A stretch of DNA of 9,956 nt, from positions 1-9,956 of the forward strand of contig JALGVQ010000109.1 of assembly GCA_025774615.1 (NCBI GenBank), written 5' to 3'. Source of the DNA: a bacterium. GTDB taxonomy: Bacteria; Blakebacterota; Blakebacteria; Blakebacterales; Blakebacteraceae. The notes beneath the pieces were generated by a model, which was not told the DNA's origin, searched no databases, and saw only the letters and a list, made by a program, of their open reading frames with translations. A program made the translations under genes and the position numbers. Positions 1 through 6,022 of the stretch are shown piece after piece. Numbering within the stretch: the first letter of the stretch is position 1; every line of letters begins with the position of its first letter.

Positions 1-1
1 C

Positions 2-364
2 CTGGTCGGGATGGGGGATGCTCCTCCTCCCGTCATGACCGAGACCCTTATCGAGCAAATGCCCGACACCACAGAAGTCGCTCCTCCGATCGAATTGAGG
101 GGGCCAAGACGTGAGTACCAGATCCAGATCGCCATCACGCCTTCGGCTGATGAGGCCGAAGAATTCAAGGAACGGCTGACACCCCTGCTTGAAGAAGAAG
201 TGGTTTTTATTGTCTTCACCAGCCCTTACTACCGTATCAGGGTGGGCAGGAAAGCGACCCGCGAGGCAGCCGATCTGCTTCTCCGGCGTGTCCACGAACT
301 GGGGTATACCGGCGCCATGGTGATTCCCATCACGATCACGCCCGATGAGAGGGATGACCTTTGA
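2..364 (+). CDS. SPOR-domain protein, C-terminal part (5' end probably outside window)
   Basis: The frame is open to the left edge, so this is probably the C-terminal end of a longer protein; ATG codons at 11 and 35 are possible internal or true starts, but neither has a clear ribosome binding site. From the ATG at 11, residues 1-35 are a Pro/acid-rich linker and residues about 36-105 look like a SPOR domain: an opening strand YQIQIAI, a helix with EEFKERLTPLL, the strand pair VVFIVF and YYRIRVGR, a second helix, and a closing strand after ELGYTGA. SPOR domains bind peptidoglycan stripped of stem peptides, often at division sites, and are usually tethered to the envelope by an N-terminal membrane segment or lipid; no such segment is visible here. 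The next gene is a peptidoglycan lytic enzyme, which fits a cell-wall role. The stop codon (362-364) lies inside the -35 hexamer of a predicted promoter. Confidence 0.75.
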   Translation: MVGMGDAPPPVMTETLIEQMPDTTEVAPPIELRGPRREYQIQIAITPSADEAEEFKERLTPLLEEEVVFIVFTSPYYRIRVGRKATREAADLLLRRVHELGYTGAMVIPITITPDERDDL

Positions 365-390
365 CACACAGTGATCGCTCCGGCTATACT
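361..390 (+). promoter_or_regulatory. sigma70-like promoter for the MltD-type gene
   Basis: A perfect -35 hexamer TTGACA (361-366) and a 5/6 -10 hexamer TATACT (385-390) are separated by 18 bases. The -35 overlaps the stop codon of the SPOR gene. The start site would fall near 397, giving a leader of about 20 bases before the ATG at 418. An ATG start agrees with this promoter; a TTG start at 361 does not. This is a sequence match only. Confidence 0.55.
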
Positions 391-417
391 GCTTTGCCGG
401 AAAATCTTTGCAACTCA

Positions 418-2526
418 ATGAGTTACAGCAAACTGGAATCAGCCTCTTCGCGTGGTGCTCTTCTGGCCATGCTGCTCCTGCTCACGCCTCTGATCAGCGC
501 GTGCTCCGGCACCGGTGTGTTCTCCCGAATCGTGCACAATGGGGAGAGCGTTGAAGACCCTGGCGGGACAGAGCTGACAGCGACCGCCTCCCCGGCAGAT
601 ACCGAGCAGGTCCGGGTCCAGGTCGAGGAGCAGGCATCCACACCGGCATCGGAAGCACGGGCGTTCCTTGATGAAGCAGCCTTCCTGATAGAGTCTGCCG
701 AAGAGTCGTTCGACGTGGGCGATCATCACGCCGCGGAATTCTGTATCAAGGAAACGCATCTGGTCCTCCTGGACGCTGACCGGTTGGTACCGACCCGGTT
801 CCAGCTCGAGACCGAGATCCCGCGCACAGAGAAGGACGTGATCCTCCACGAGGCGATGCTGAGATTCCGGAACGAGTTCGAAAGACTCTGGAACAGCTCC
901 AATGCCCTCTACGACCGCCTTCTGCCTCACCTGCAGGTCACCGTCTTCACATCCAACATCTCGGAAGATGGGGAAGAGATTGCCCTCGAGGAGATGAACG
1001 CCGCGCTGGAGGAGATGACCGAGCCTGCTCCCGGATCGTGGCAGGAGATCCGTGACCTCATGATCGGCATGCAGGAAGAGGGTCTGATCGATATCGACAT
1101 GGGGCTTGAGGAGTACTCCGATTACGCCTGGACGCGGATCTATGGGTGTATCGAGTACTACACCGGTCGCGGACAGAGCAACTTCCGGGTCTGGCTCGAA
1201 CGCTCCGGCCGCTATCAGCAGCTGATCGAGGAAATCCTGGTGGAAGAGGGGCTCCCCCGGGATATGGTCTACCACGCCATGATCGAGAGCGGTTTCAGCC
1301 CCAGGGCTTATTCACGCGTTGCTGCCGTCGGGCCGTGGCAGTTCATGTATTACACGGCCGGCATATTCGGGCTGAAGACCTACCGGACCGATCCATTCCT
1401 GGATGAACGTCGCGATTTCAGAAAGAGTTCTCACGCAGCGTCACAATACCTGATGGCACTCTATACAGAGTTCAGGGACTGGCCGCTGGCGATAGCCGCC
1501 TACAACGTCGGGGAGGGCCGTGTACGAAGCGCCCGCCGCTGGGCGGAACGGAATCGGCGGGACGGAGACTACTGGTCGATCTACTCGCGCCTCCCGCGGG
1601 AGACGAAGAACCACGTCCCCTATTTTCTGGCAGCAATGGTGATCTCGAAGAACCAGGCGCGTTTCGGGTTCACAGATGTCGCCTATCAGACCCCGTTCGA
1701 CGATCTCTACGAGGTCGTGCACATCCCCGAACCCTCCCAGCTCTCTCTCGAACTGGCTGCCCGCTACGCCGGATCGACTGAGGCGCTGCTCACCGAACTG
1801 AATCCTGAATTGCGCCACAAGATAACACCTCCCGGAGGGTATGATCTCAAATTGCCGAAGGGAACGACAGACAGCTTCATCGCGACACTGGAAAGTCTTC
1901 CTGAAGAGGGCCGGGTGAGTTACGAGAACCACCAGATCAGGCGGGGAGACACCGGGAGCGCGATCGCCGAGCGGTATGGCATGCCGTGGAGTGAGATCAA
2001 GGAGCACAACGCGGGCAAGGTGGGACGGGACAGTAACCTCCAGGTGGGGACCATTCTCAGAATTCCGAAGTATGAACAGTCCCGATACCTCACTCAGCGC
2101 GAGATCACGAGCCTCACGCGGCAGCAGACGGTCGCCACTACCGGCACGCGTCGATACCACACGGTCAGGCGGGGTGACACCATCAGCGGGATTGCGACGC
2201 GGTACGGGGTAACGTGGATGCAGATCCGCCAGTGGAACAATATCAGAGGGGACATCATCAGGACGGGGCAGCGGCTCACACTGTACACAAGAGGAAGCAC
2301 CCGCACACAGCCTGCCGTGGCGACCGCGAACCTGCCCGCAAGCGGGGTATACACCATCGGTCGCAGTGATACCCTCTGGGACATCTCGATGAAGTTCAAT
2401 ATCTCGGTGACGAACCTCAAACGCTGGAACAATCTGAGCGGCAACACGATCTATCCCGGCAACCGGCTGATTGTGACCCGGACAGCCGCTGAACTGGCCG
2501 GGACAGCAGGAGGCGATACCAGGTGA
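418..2526 (+). CDS. mltD: Membrane-bound lytic murein transglycosylase, MltD type, with LysM repeats
   Basis: Predicted outer-membrane lipoprotein that cleaves the MurNAc-GlcNAc bond of peptidoglycan, leaving 1,6-anhydro ends. Numbering from the ATG at 418 (702 residues): a signal peptide ends in the lipobox ISA-C with Cys29; residues about 40-230 are a helical acidic region I cannot assign; the SLT (family 1 transglycosylase) domain covers about 255-390, with catalytic Glu290 in MIESGF, the GPWQF segment and the AYN triad at 361-363. A degenerate LysM at about 431-480 and three clear LysM repeats at about 502-549, 580-623 and 645-687 follow; two carry RRGDT and the last has RSDT. A TTG at 361 overlapping the upstream stop, preceded by GAGAGGG, is an alternative start adding 19 residues. 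I prefer 418 because the signal peptide is then of normal length and the promoter at 361-390 lies upstream. The 3' end overlaps sppA by four bases. Confidence 0.93.
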   Translation: MSYSKLESASSRGALLAMLLLLTPLISACSGTGVFSRIVHNGESVEDPGGTELTATASPADTEQVRVQVEEQASTPASEARAFLDEAAFLIESAEESFDVGDHHAAEFCIKETHLVLLDADRLVPTRFQLETEIPRTEKDVILHEAMLRFRNEFERLWNSSNALYDRLLPHLQVTVFTSNISEDGEEIALEEMNAALEEMTEPAPGSWQEIRDLMIGMQEEGLIDIDMGLEEYSDYAWTRIYGCIEYYTGRGQSNFRVWLERSGRYQQLIEEILVEEGLPRDMVYHAMIESGFSPRAYSRVAAVGPWQFMYYTAGIFGLKTYRTDPFLDERRDFRKSSHAASQYLMALYTEFRDWPLAIAAYNVGEGRVRSARRWAERNRRDGDYWSIYSRLPRETKNHVPYFLAAMVISKNQARFGFTDVAYQTPFDDLYEVVHIPEPSQLSLELAARYAGSTEALLTELNPELRHKITPPGGYDLKLPKGTTDSFIATLESLPEEGRVSYENHQIRRGDTGSAIAERYGMPWSEIKEHNAGKVGRDSNLQVGTILRIPKYEQSRYLTQREITSLTRQQTVATTGTRRYHTVRRGDTISGIATRYGVTWMQIRQWNNIRGDIIRTGQRLTLYTRGSTRTQPAVATANLPASGVYTIGRSDTLWDISMKFNISVTNLKRWNNLSGNTIYPGNRLIVTRTAAELAGTAGGDTR
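2508..2513 (+). promoter_or_regulatory. Ribosome binding site of the sppA-type gene
   Basis: A perfect AGGAGG lies nine bases before the GTG at 2523, inside the 3' end of the transglycosylase gene. It fixes the GTG start and supports translational coupling through the GTGA overlap. Confidence 0.8.
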
Positions 2527-3428
2527 CCTATCGAAAGCTCATCGTCGGTACGGGTGTCCTTTTCTTCGTTGCAGTTCTGCTCAGCGTCATCTGGAGCGGC
2601 CGGCGAGAGGGGCGAGCCGGAGGTGATCGCTTCGATCTCGGATGGTCAGCCGGCATCGGACTGGTGGAGATCACCGGGTTCATCGGTTCGAGCGAGAGCA
2701 CGGTTCGGCTGATCGAAGAATACGGCAAGCGATCCAGCATCAGGGCCATCCTTGTCAAGGTCGAGAGTCCGGGTGGGGTGACGGTCGACTCCGATGAAAT
2801 TTATCGGGCTCTGCATCGGGTGCGTGTCGAGAAGGAGAAGCCGATCGTGGCCTACCTCGGCAGTGTGGCTGCGAGCGGGGGGTACTATATCGCCTGTGCC
2901 GCGGATACGATCATTGCGCATCCGGCAAGCACCACCGGCAGTATCGGGGTCATCATCGAGTACCCGGTGGCCGAGGAACTCCTCGATAAAGTGGGGATCA
3001 GATTCGAGGTGGTGACGACAGGCCCCTACAAGAGCATGGGGAGTCCGTTCGAGGAACCCACAGAAGCGCATCGGGAATGGTTCCAGGCACTGGTCGATGA
3101 TACCTACGAGCAGTTCATCGATGTTGTGCGGGCCAACAGAATGCTGGATGATGATATCCTCTACAAGTATGCAGATGGCCGGGTGTTCACCGGAAGACAG
3201 GCTGTTGCCTGGGGATTCGCGGACATGACTGGAGATTTCCGTGACGCCCGACTGGTGGCTGCCCGGATGGGTGGGCTTGGAGAAGATGCCGATCTGATCC
3301 GGCCGCGGAGAGCAAGCTCGACCACAGTGTGGGATATCCTGCTGGGTAGAGCGGGTGTGAGAGAAATAAGGGAAGGGTTGGGACTGGGCCCTATCGAGGG
3401 TCCCAGGACATTGTACCTGATGCGGTAA
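2523..3428 (+). CDS. sppA: Signal peptide peptidase SppA, short form (peptidase S49)
   Basis: Membrane-anchored serine protease that degrades leftover signal peptides after their release by signal peptidase. The 301-residue length matches the short single-domain SppA form (Bacillus type) rather than the 67-kDa tandem E. coli form. Residues about 5-24 form one N-terminal membrane segment, followed by a Gly/Arg linker. The S49 core starts near residue 45, with VKVESPGG at about 78-85. The nucleophile Ser118 sits in AASGGYY and the general base Lys170 in GPYKSMGSPF. Their 52-residue spacing equals that of the Ser/Lys dyad I recall for B. subtilis SppA. TTGSIGV (137-143) is the usual strand between them. 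Start is GTG 2523, overlapping the upstream stop as GTGA. Co-transcription with the lipoprotein gene is likely, and both products act at the envelope. Confidence 0.93.
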   Translation: MTYRKLIVGTGVLFFVAVLLSVIWSGRREGRAGGDRFDLGWSAGIGLVEITGFIGSSESTVRLIEEYGKRSSIRAILVKVESPGGVTVDSDEIYRALHRVRVEKEKPIVAYLGSVAASGGYYIACAADTIIAHPASTTGSIGVIIEYPVAEELLDKVGIRFEVVTTGPYKSMGSPFEEPTEAHREWFQALVDDTYEQFIDVVRANRMLDDDILYKYADGRVFTGRQAVAWGFADMTGDFRDARLVAARMGGLGEDADLIRPRRASSTTVWDILLGRAGVREIREGLGLGPIEGPRTLYLMR

Positions 3429-3445
3429 ACTGAGACCTGAGCGGT

Positions 3446-3451
3446 AAGGAG
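3446..3451 (+). promoter_or_regulatory. Ribosome binding site of the HU gene
   Basis: AAGGAG lies nine bases before the ATG at 3461. Together with the 32-base gap after sppA it supports this start and read-through transcription from upstream. Confidence 0.7.
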
Positions 3452-3460
3452 TATAATGGC

Positions 3461-3754
3461 ATGACCAAAGCCGATATTGTCGAACAGATCGCTGCCAGGA
3501 CCGGGTTGACGAAGACCGATACGGCTCTCGTGGTTGAGGGTGTACTTGAATCGCTCAAGGACGCTCTGATAACCGGGAAAACCGTTGAGATACGTGGGTT
3601 CGGTACCTTCAAGATAAAGAAGCGGGCAGCCAGGAGAGCGCGAAACCCGCGTACGGGCGAACCGGTGACCATACCCGAGAAGTTCGTTCCGACCTTCAAA
3701 CCTTCACGGGAATTGAAGGATGCAGTGGCAAATGAGGTAAGGTTCGGGGTATAA
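3461..3754 (+). CDS. HU/IHF-family DNA-binding protein
   Basis: A 97-residue nucleoid-associated protein that acts as a dimer, wrapping the minor groove with two beta arms and bending DNA. The whole family fold is visible: N-terminal helices (MTKADIVEQIAARTGLTK...), the hallmark GFGTFKIKKR (47-54 region), the basic arm with RNPRTGE (61-67) whose Pro64 is the intercalating proline, and the C-terminal helix PSRELKDAV. Sequence alone does not separate HU from an IHF subunit. Thr-Lys rather than Asn-Lys at the start and the ARNPRTGE arm are common in both, so I leave the symbol empty. It lies 32 bases after sppA and 84 bases before the small ribosomal-type gene, in the same direction. Confidence 0.96.
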   Translation: MTKADIVEQIAARTGLTKTDTALVVEGVLESLKDALITGKTVEIRGFGTFKIKKRAARRARNPRTGEPVTIPEKFVPTFKPSRELKDAVANEVRFGV

Positions 3755-3822
3755 AGGGCTTTCATCCTTTGAGAAGGGTCCCTACTTTACTTCGTTCATG
3801 AATTCTATCAGACTGAGTAAAG

Positions 3823-3827
3823 GGAGG
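3823..3827 (+). promoter_or_regulatory. Ribosome binding site of the 31-codon gene
   Basis: GGAGG, within GGGAGG at 3822-3827, lies 11 bases before the ATG at 3839. It is the main non-homology evidence that the very short downstream frame is translated. Confidence 0.65.
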
Positions 3828-3838
3828 ACTGATTCCTG

Positions 3839-3934
3839 ATGCCTTGTGGGAAGAAGAGAAAAAGGAAGAAGATCGCCAAGCACAAGCGGAAGAAGCGGAT
3901 GCGGGCCGATCGTCACAAGAAGAAGAAGCGCTGA
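3839..3934 (+). CDS. 31-residue bS22/COX24 (AURKAIP1)-family ribosomal-type protein
   Basis: A very short, extremely basic protein starting MPCGKKRKRKK and ending RHKKKKR. Almost two thirds of its residues are Lys or Arg, there is one Cys, and there are only two acidic or aliphatic interruptions (IA at 12-13, AD at 23-24). The opening MP(S/C)GKKRKR and the HKRKKR...RHKKK pattern match the small proteins annotated as AURKAIP1/COX24 domain-containing (COX24_C), seen in Bacteroidota and relatives. Actinobacterial bS22 and the C-terminus of mitochondrial mS38 belong to the same family, so the likely role is a small-subunit ribosomal protein bound to 16S rRNA. It has a GGAGG upstream and sits between HU and HD-GYP genes with a 15-base gap to the latter. 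The family match is from recall of the pattern. It is too short for routine gene finders. Confidence 0.85.
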   Translation: MPCGKKRKRKKIAKHKRKKRMRADRHKKKKR

Positions 3935-3949
3935 TCCAGCGAGATAATT

Positions 3950-5329
3950 ATGAGCCGAGATTTTCTGCGCAAGATCTGGAGCATCATCTACGAGGAGCAT
4001 GAGGGTGGCGACACAGCTGCCGCCAGGATTGGCGGCAAGGTCGCAACCGAGCTCACCCTTGCTGATATGGGCTTCATCTTTGGGGCGGCAGTCGATCTTG
4101 CTGAAGGTCACGCCTCAGGTCATGCCCAGAGAGTCGCCTATATTGCGCAGGAACTGGCCGTCACCCTCGAGATGGATGAGGATGAGATAGCGGATATCAC
4201 GCTTGCCGCGCTCTTCCATGACGTCGGATTGTTCTCTATCACTCATGAGCTCACAGAGCTCTCGAGCGCACCAGAGACAGAACTGCTTGTCAATCATGCC
4301 AGGGATGAGGTGGAGGACCTTTCCTCACAGGTGAGGTCGGGTAACATCCAGAAGGTTGCTGAACTGCTCATCAAGCATGCCCTGAGCGGCGCGGAGATCA
4401 CCGGGGATCTCCCGCTCCCGCCGAGTGTGGCCAGGCTGATCATGTGCAATCATGAACGTTACGATGGGTCGGGTTATCCCGAGGGGCTCCGGGGGGATGA
4501 TATCCCTCTGGCTCAACGTGTGCTCACGGCCGCGGACTGTCTGGAAACAGCGATCGCGGGAGCTGGTGAACGTGGTCACAGTCCCGAATTCGTTCGTTCA
4601 GAAACCATGCAGTTGTCGGGGAAGCAGATCGATCCGAATATCTCGCGCGGGCTCGTGGAAGCGACCCAGAATGTTCGTTTCTGGGGAGTATTCACCGGCG
4701 GTCAGCTCAGTAAGCAGCTGACAAGCCGTTTTCCTCAAGAGCGGCTGGCAGTGACGTATGGAGATATTGCAGCCTTCCTCAGCCGGCTGGTCTGGCTTGT
4801 GGATGGCAAGTCTCCCTTTCGGCAGCACCACTCGTGGAATGTCGCCAAATACAGCTTTCTGATGTCGATGGAACTAGGACTCGCGGAGGATCTCTCCGCC
4901 TCGCTGGGAATAGCGGGGCTGGTACACGATCTCGGGAAAGCGGGTGTGAGCAATCAGATACTCGACAAACCGAAATGGTTGACCGGCCCGGAATATGAAC
5001 TCGCCAAGAAACACATCAATTACACCCTGAAAATCATGAGCCTCGGTGGGGGCATGTTCGATGATCTCGCCGACTGGATCAACGGTCATCACGAACGGCT
5101 TGATGGTTCGGGTTATCCGAGCCGTCTGAAGGGTGACCAGTTGAGCCGCGAGGTGCGAATCATCTCCACCGCGGACGTGTATGATGCCCTGATCTCCGAC
5201 AGGCCGTACAGGAAGGGACTTGATGCGGTTGCGGCGGTGCGGTTCATGGAGGGTAAAGTGAACCGTTATTTCGATCCTGAAGTTCTGGGTGCGCTGGGAG
5301 CCGTTGTCGGTTCCGCTCCCACGGACTGA
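3950..5329 (+). CDS. Tandem HD-GYP domain protein (probable cyclic-di-nucleotide phosphodiesterase)
   Basis: A 459-residue protein with two HD-GYP domains and no receiver, PAS or membrane segment, so probably cytoplasmic. HD-GYP proteins hydrolyse c-di-GMP (some c-GAMP) at a di- or trinuclear metal site. Domain 1 (about 45-200): His58, His90-Asp91, His143, Asn167-His168-Glu169, DGSGYP 172-177 and Asp196; the Lys of HDxGK is Leu94 and the first His of HHE is Asn167, so its metal site is incomplete. Domain 2 (about 290-450) keeps every element: His293/294, HDLGK 326-330, His355, HHE 380-382, DGSGYP 385-390 and Asp409. I infer that the second domain is catalytic and the first regulatory or weakly active. 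The ATG has only a weak ribosome binding site, but it lies 15 bases after the bS22-like gene, so coupling is plausible. No diguanylate cyclase is nearby. Confidence 0.92.
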   Translation: MSRDFLRKIWSIIYEEHEGGDTAAARIGGKVATELTLADMGFIFGAAVDLAEGHASGHAQRVAYIAQELAVTLEMDEDEIADITLAALFHDVGLFSITHELTELSSAPETELLVNHARDEVEDLSSQVRSGNIQKVAELLIKHALSGAEITGDLPLPPSVARLIMCNHERYDGSGYPEGLRGDDIPLAQRVLTAADCLETAIAGAGERGHSPEFVRSETMQLSGKQIDPNISRGLVEATQNVRFWGVFTGGQLSKQLTSRFPQERLAVTYGDIAAFLSRLVWLVDGKSPFRQHHSWNVAKYSFLMSMELGLAEDLSASLGIAGLVHDLGKAGVSNQILDKPKWLTGPEYELAKKHINYTLKIMSLGGGMFDDLADWINGHHERLDGSGYPSRLKGDQLSREVRIISTADVYDALISDRPYRKGLDAVAAVRFMEGKVNRYFDPEVLGALGAVVGSAPTD

Positions 5330-5474
5330 TTTTCCCCCATTTCTGCGGTTTAACCTCCGAAAGCGCCCGTTTTCTGCCCATATAACGCTGATGTATCCCT
5401 TTCAGGACGTTTTCAGGTCCAGTTGCAGTTCGATGCAGACAGGTGCAGGTACGAACAATCAGGTGATAAGACAT

Positions 5475-5503
5475 TTGACAAGGACGAAAAAGACCTGTAT
5501 GAG
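5475..5503 (+). promoter_or_regulatory. Possible sigma70-like promoter for the HTH gene and tRNA-Arg
   Basis: A perfect TTGACA (5475-5480) is followed after 17 bases by TATGAG (5498-5503), which matches 4/6 of the -10 consensus and is preceded directly by TG. The start site would be near 5510, leaving a leader of about 80 bases before the GTG at 5589. The -10 is weak, so confidence is moderate. Confidence 0.4.
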
Positions 5504-5576
5504 TAGACTCTTTGCTGAATTGTCCATTACTGAATGGGAATCCATTACCAGGGCATGATCTGATGTCCTGAGGCAA

Positions 5577-5581
5577 GGGAG
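5577..5581 (+). promoter_or_regulatory. Ribosome binding site of the HTH gene
   Basis: GGGAG, within AAGGGAG, lies seven bases before the GTG at 5589 and supports that non-ATG start. Confidence 0.6.
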
Positions 5582-5588
5582 TCGCACC

Positions 5589-5822
5589 GTGGATGTCGAG
5601 CGGCGCGTATATTTTGTGAGTGAAGTGGCTGAGATCCTGGGGGTCTCACGCCAGACAGTATTAAAATATATCAAGAGTGGAATCGTACCTGGCCTTCGCG
5701 TGGGTGGACGTTACCTTATCATGAAGGATGAGTTCGAAGCGTTCCTGAGATCAGGCGGTGGGGAAAACGCGATTGCTGAAGAGATACCCGCCGAGAATAT
5801 CATCGAACCGATCTCGCTGTAA
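5589..5822 (+). CDS. Excisionase-family / HTH_17 DNA-binding protein
   Basis: A 77-residue protein whose residues 8-53 form the winged helix-turn-helix of the excisionase/MerR-like group (HTH_17). The helix pair is VSEVAEILGVSRQTVLKYIKSG and the short wing GLRVGGRYLIMKDEFEAFL, in which the strand pair after the recognition helix gives the Gly-Gly-Arg turn. Residues 54-77 are an acidic tail (ENAIAEEIPAENIIEPISL) with no recognised domain. Most chromosomal members of this group are small regulators of unknown target; some are phage recombination directionality factors. No integrase is visible in the window, so I do not call it a phage gene. Start is GTG with a good ribosome binding site. It ends 41 bases before tRNA-Arg and may share its transcript. 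Confidence 0.88.
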   Translation: MDVERRVYFVSEVAEILGVSRQTVLKYIKSGIVPGLRVGGRYLIMKDEFEAFLRSGGGENAIAEEIPAENIIEPISL

Positions 5823-5863
5823 CCACGTCGTGTCCCGGACTCATTCATACCGAAGAATGGTTT

Positions 5864-5940
5864 GCCCCGGTAGCTCAGCTGGATAGAGCGCATGCCTCCG
5901 GAGCATGAGGTCACAGGTTCGAATCCTGTTCGGGGTACCA
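5864..5940 (+). tRNA. tRNA-Arg (anticodon CCG)
   Basis: A complete 77-base cloverleaf with encoded CCA. The acceptor GCCCCGG pairs with TCGGGGT through five Watson-Crick and two G-U pairs (first and seventh). The D stem is GCTC/GAGC with a 9-base loop containing GG. The anticodon stem is CATGC/GCATG with loop CTCCGGA, so the anticodon at 5898-5900 is CCG, reading the Arg codon CGG. The variable loop is AGGTC, the T stem ACAGG/CCTGT and the T loop TTCGAAT. The discriminator base is A. The gene is intact, with no sign of an integrated element splitting or duplicating its 3' end within the window. Confidence 0.97.
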
Positions 5941-5945
5941 TCAAC

Positions 5946-5966
5946 GACCGCCGTGCCATAGCGGTC
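5946..5966 (+). other. Hairpin downstream of tRNA-Arg
   Basis: A six-base perfect stem GACCGC/GCGGTC encloses a nine-base loop, starting five bases after the CCA end. No T-run follows, so it is more likely a 3' processing or stabilising hairpin than a terminator. Confidence 0.45.
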
Positions 5967-5976
5967 CTGGTTCAGG

Positions 5977-6010
5977 CGGCTCCCGGAGTACCGGGAGCCG
6001 TTCTCTGTGT
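5977..6010 (+). terminator. Intrinsic terminator after tRNA-Arg
   Basis: A perfect ten-base GC-rich stem (CGGCTCCCGG paired with CCGGGAGCCG at 5991-6000) closes a four-base loop AGTA. It is followed by TTCTCTGTGT, a mostly pyrimidine/T tract. This is the strongest hairpin in the window and separates the tRNA transcript from the beta-propeller gene. Confidence 0.8.
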
Positions 6011-6022
6011 AAGGGGGCAACA

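Larger units (their letters stand above)
5330..5588 (+). other. Noncoding interval between HD-GYP and HTH genes
   Basis: 259 bases without a convincing gene. No strong terminator follows the HD-GYP stop: GGTTTAACC near 5345 and a weak GGAC/GTCC pair at 5405-5420 lack a stable stem plus T-run. Several CAGGT/GCAG words cluster at 5403-5465 without a clear period. The notable element is the possible promoter at 5475-5503. Confidence 0.5.

Noticed and set aside
380-400. CCGGC/GCCGG hairpin before the transglycosylase ATG
   Set aside because: Five pairs around an 11-base loop that overlaps the -10 hexamer; no T-run and no attenuator-like partner, so I do not call a regulatory structure.
439-1275. 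278-codon open frame on the minus strand
   Set aside because: It is opposite the transglycosylase gene, shows no recognisable domain, and arises from GC-biased codons of the real + strand gene.
1441-2160. 239-codon open frame on the minus strand
   Set aside because: Antisense to the SLT and LysM domains, whose + strand translation has clear motifs; no ribosome site or domain.
3452-3457. Perfect TATAAT just before the HU start codon
   Set aside because: No -35 at 16-18 bases upstream, and transcription from it would start at or after the ATG, while a good ribosome site sits upstream. Probably chance.
3753-3770. AAAGG/CCTTT hairpin after the HU stop
   Set aside because: Five A/T-rich pairs, an eight-base loop and no T-run; too weak for a terminator.
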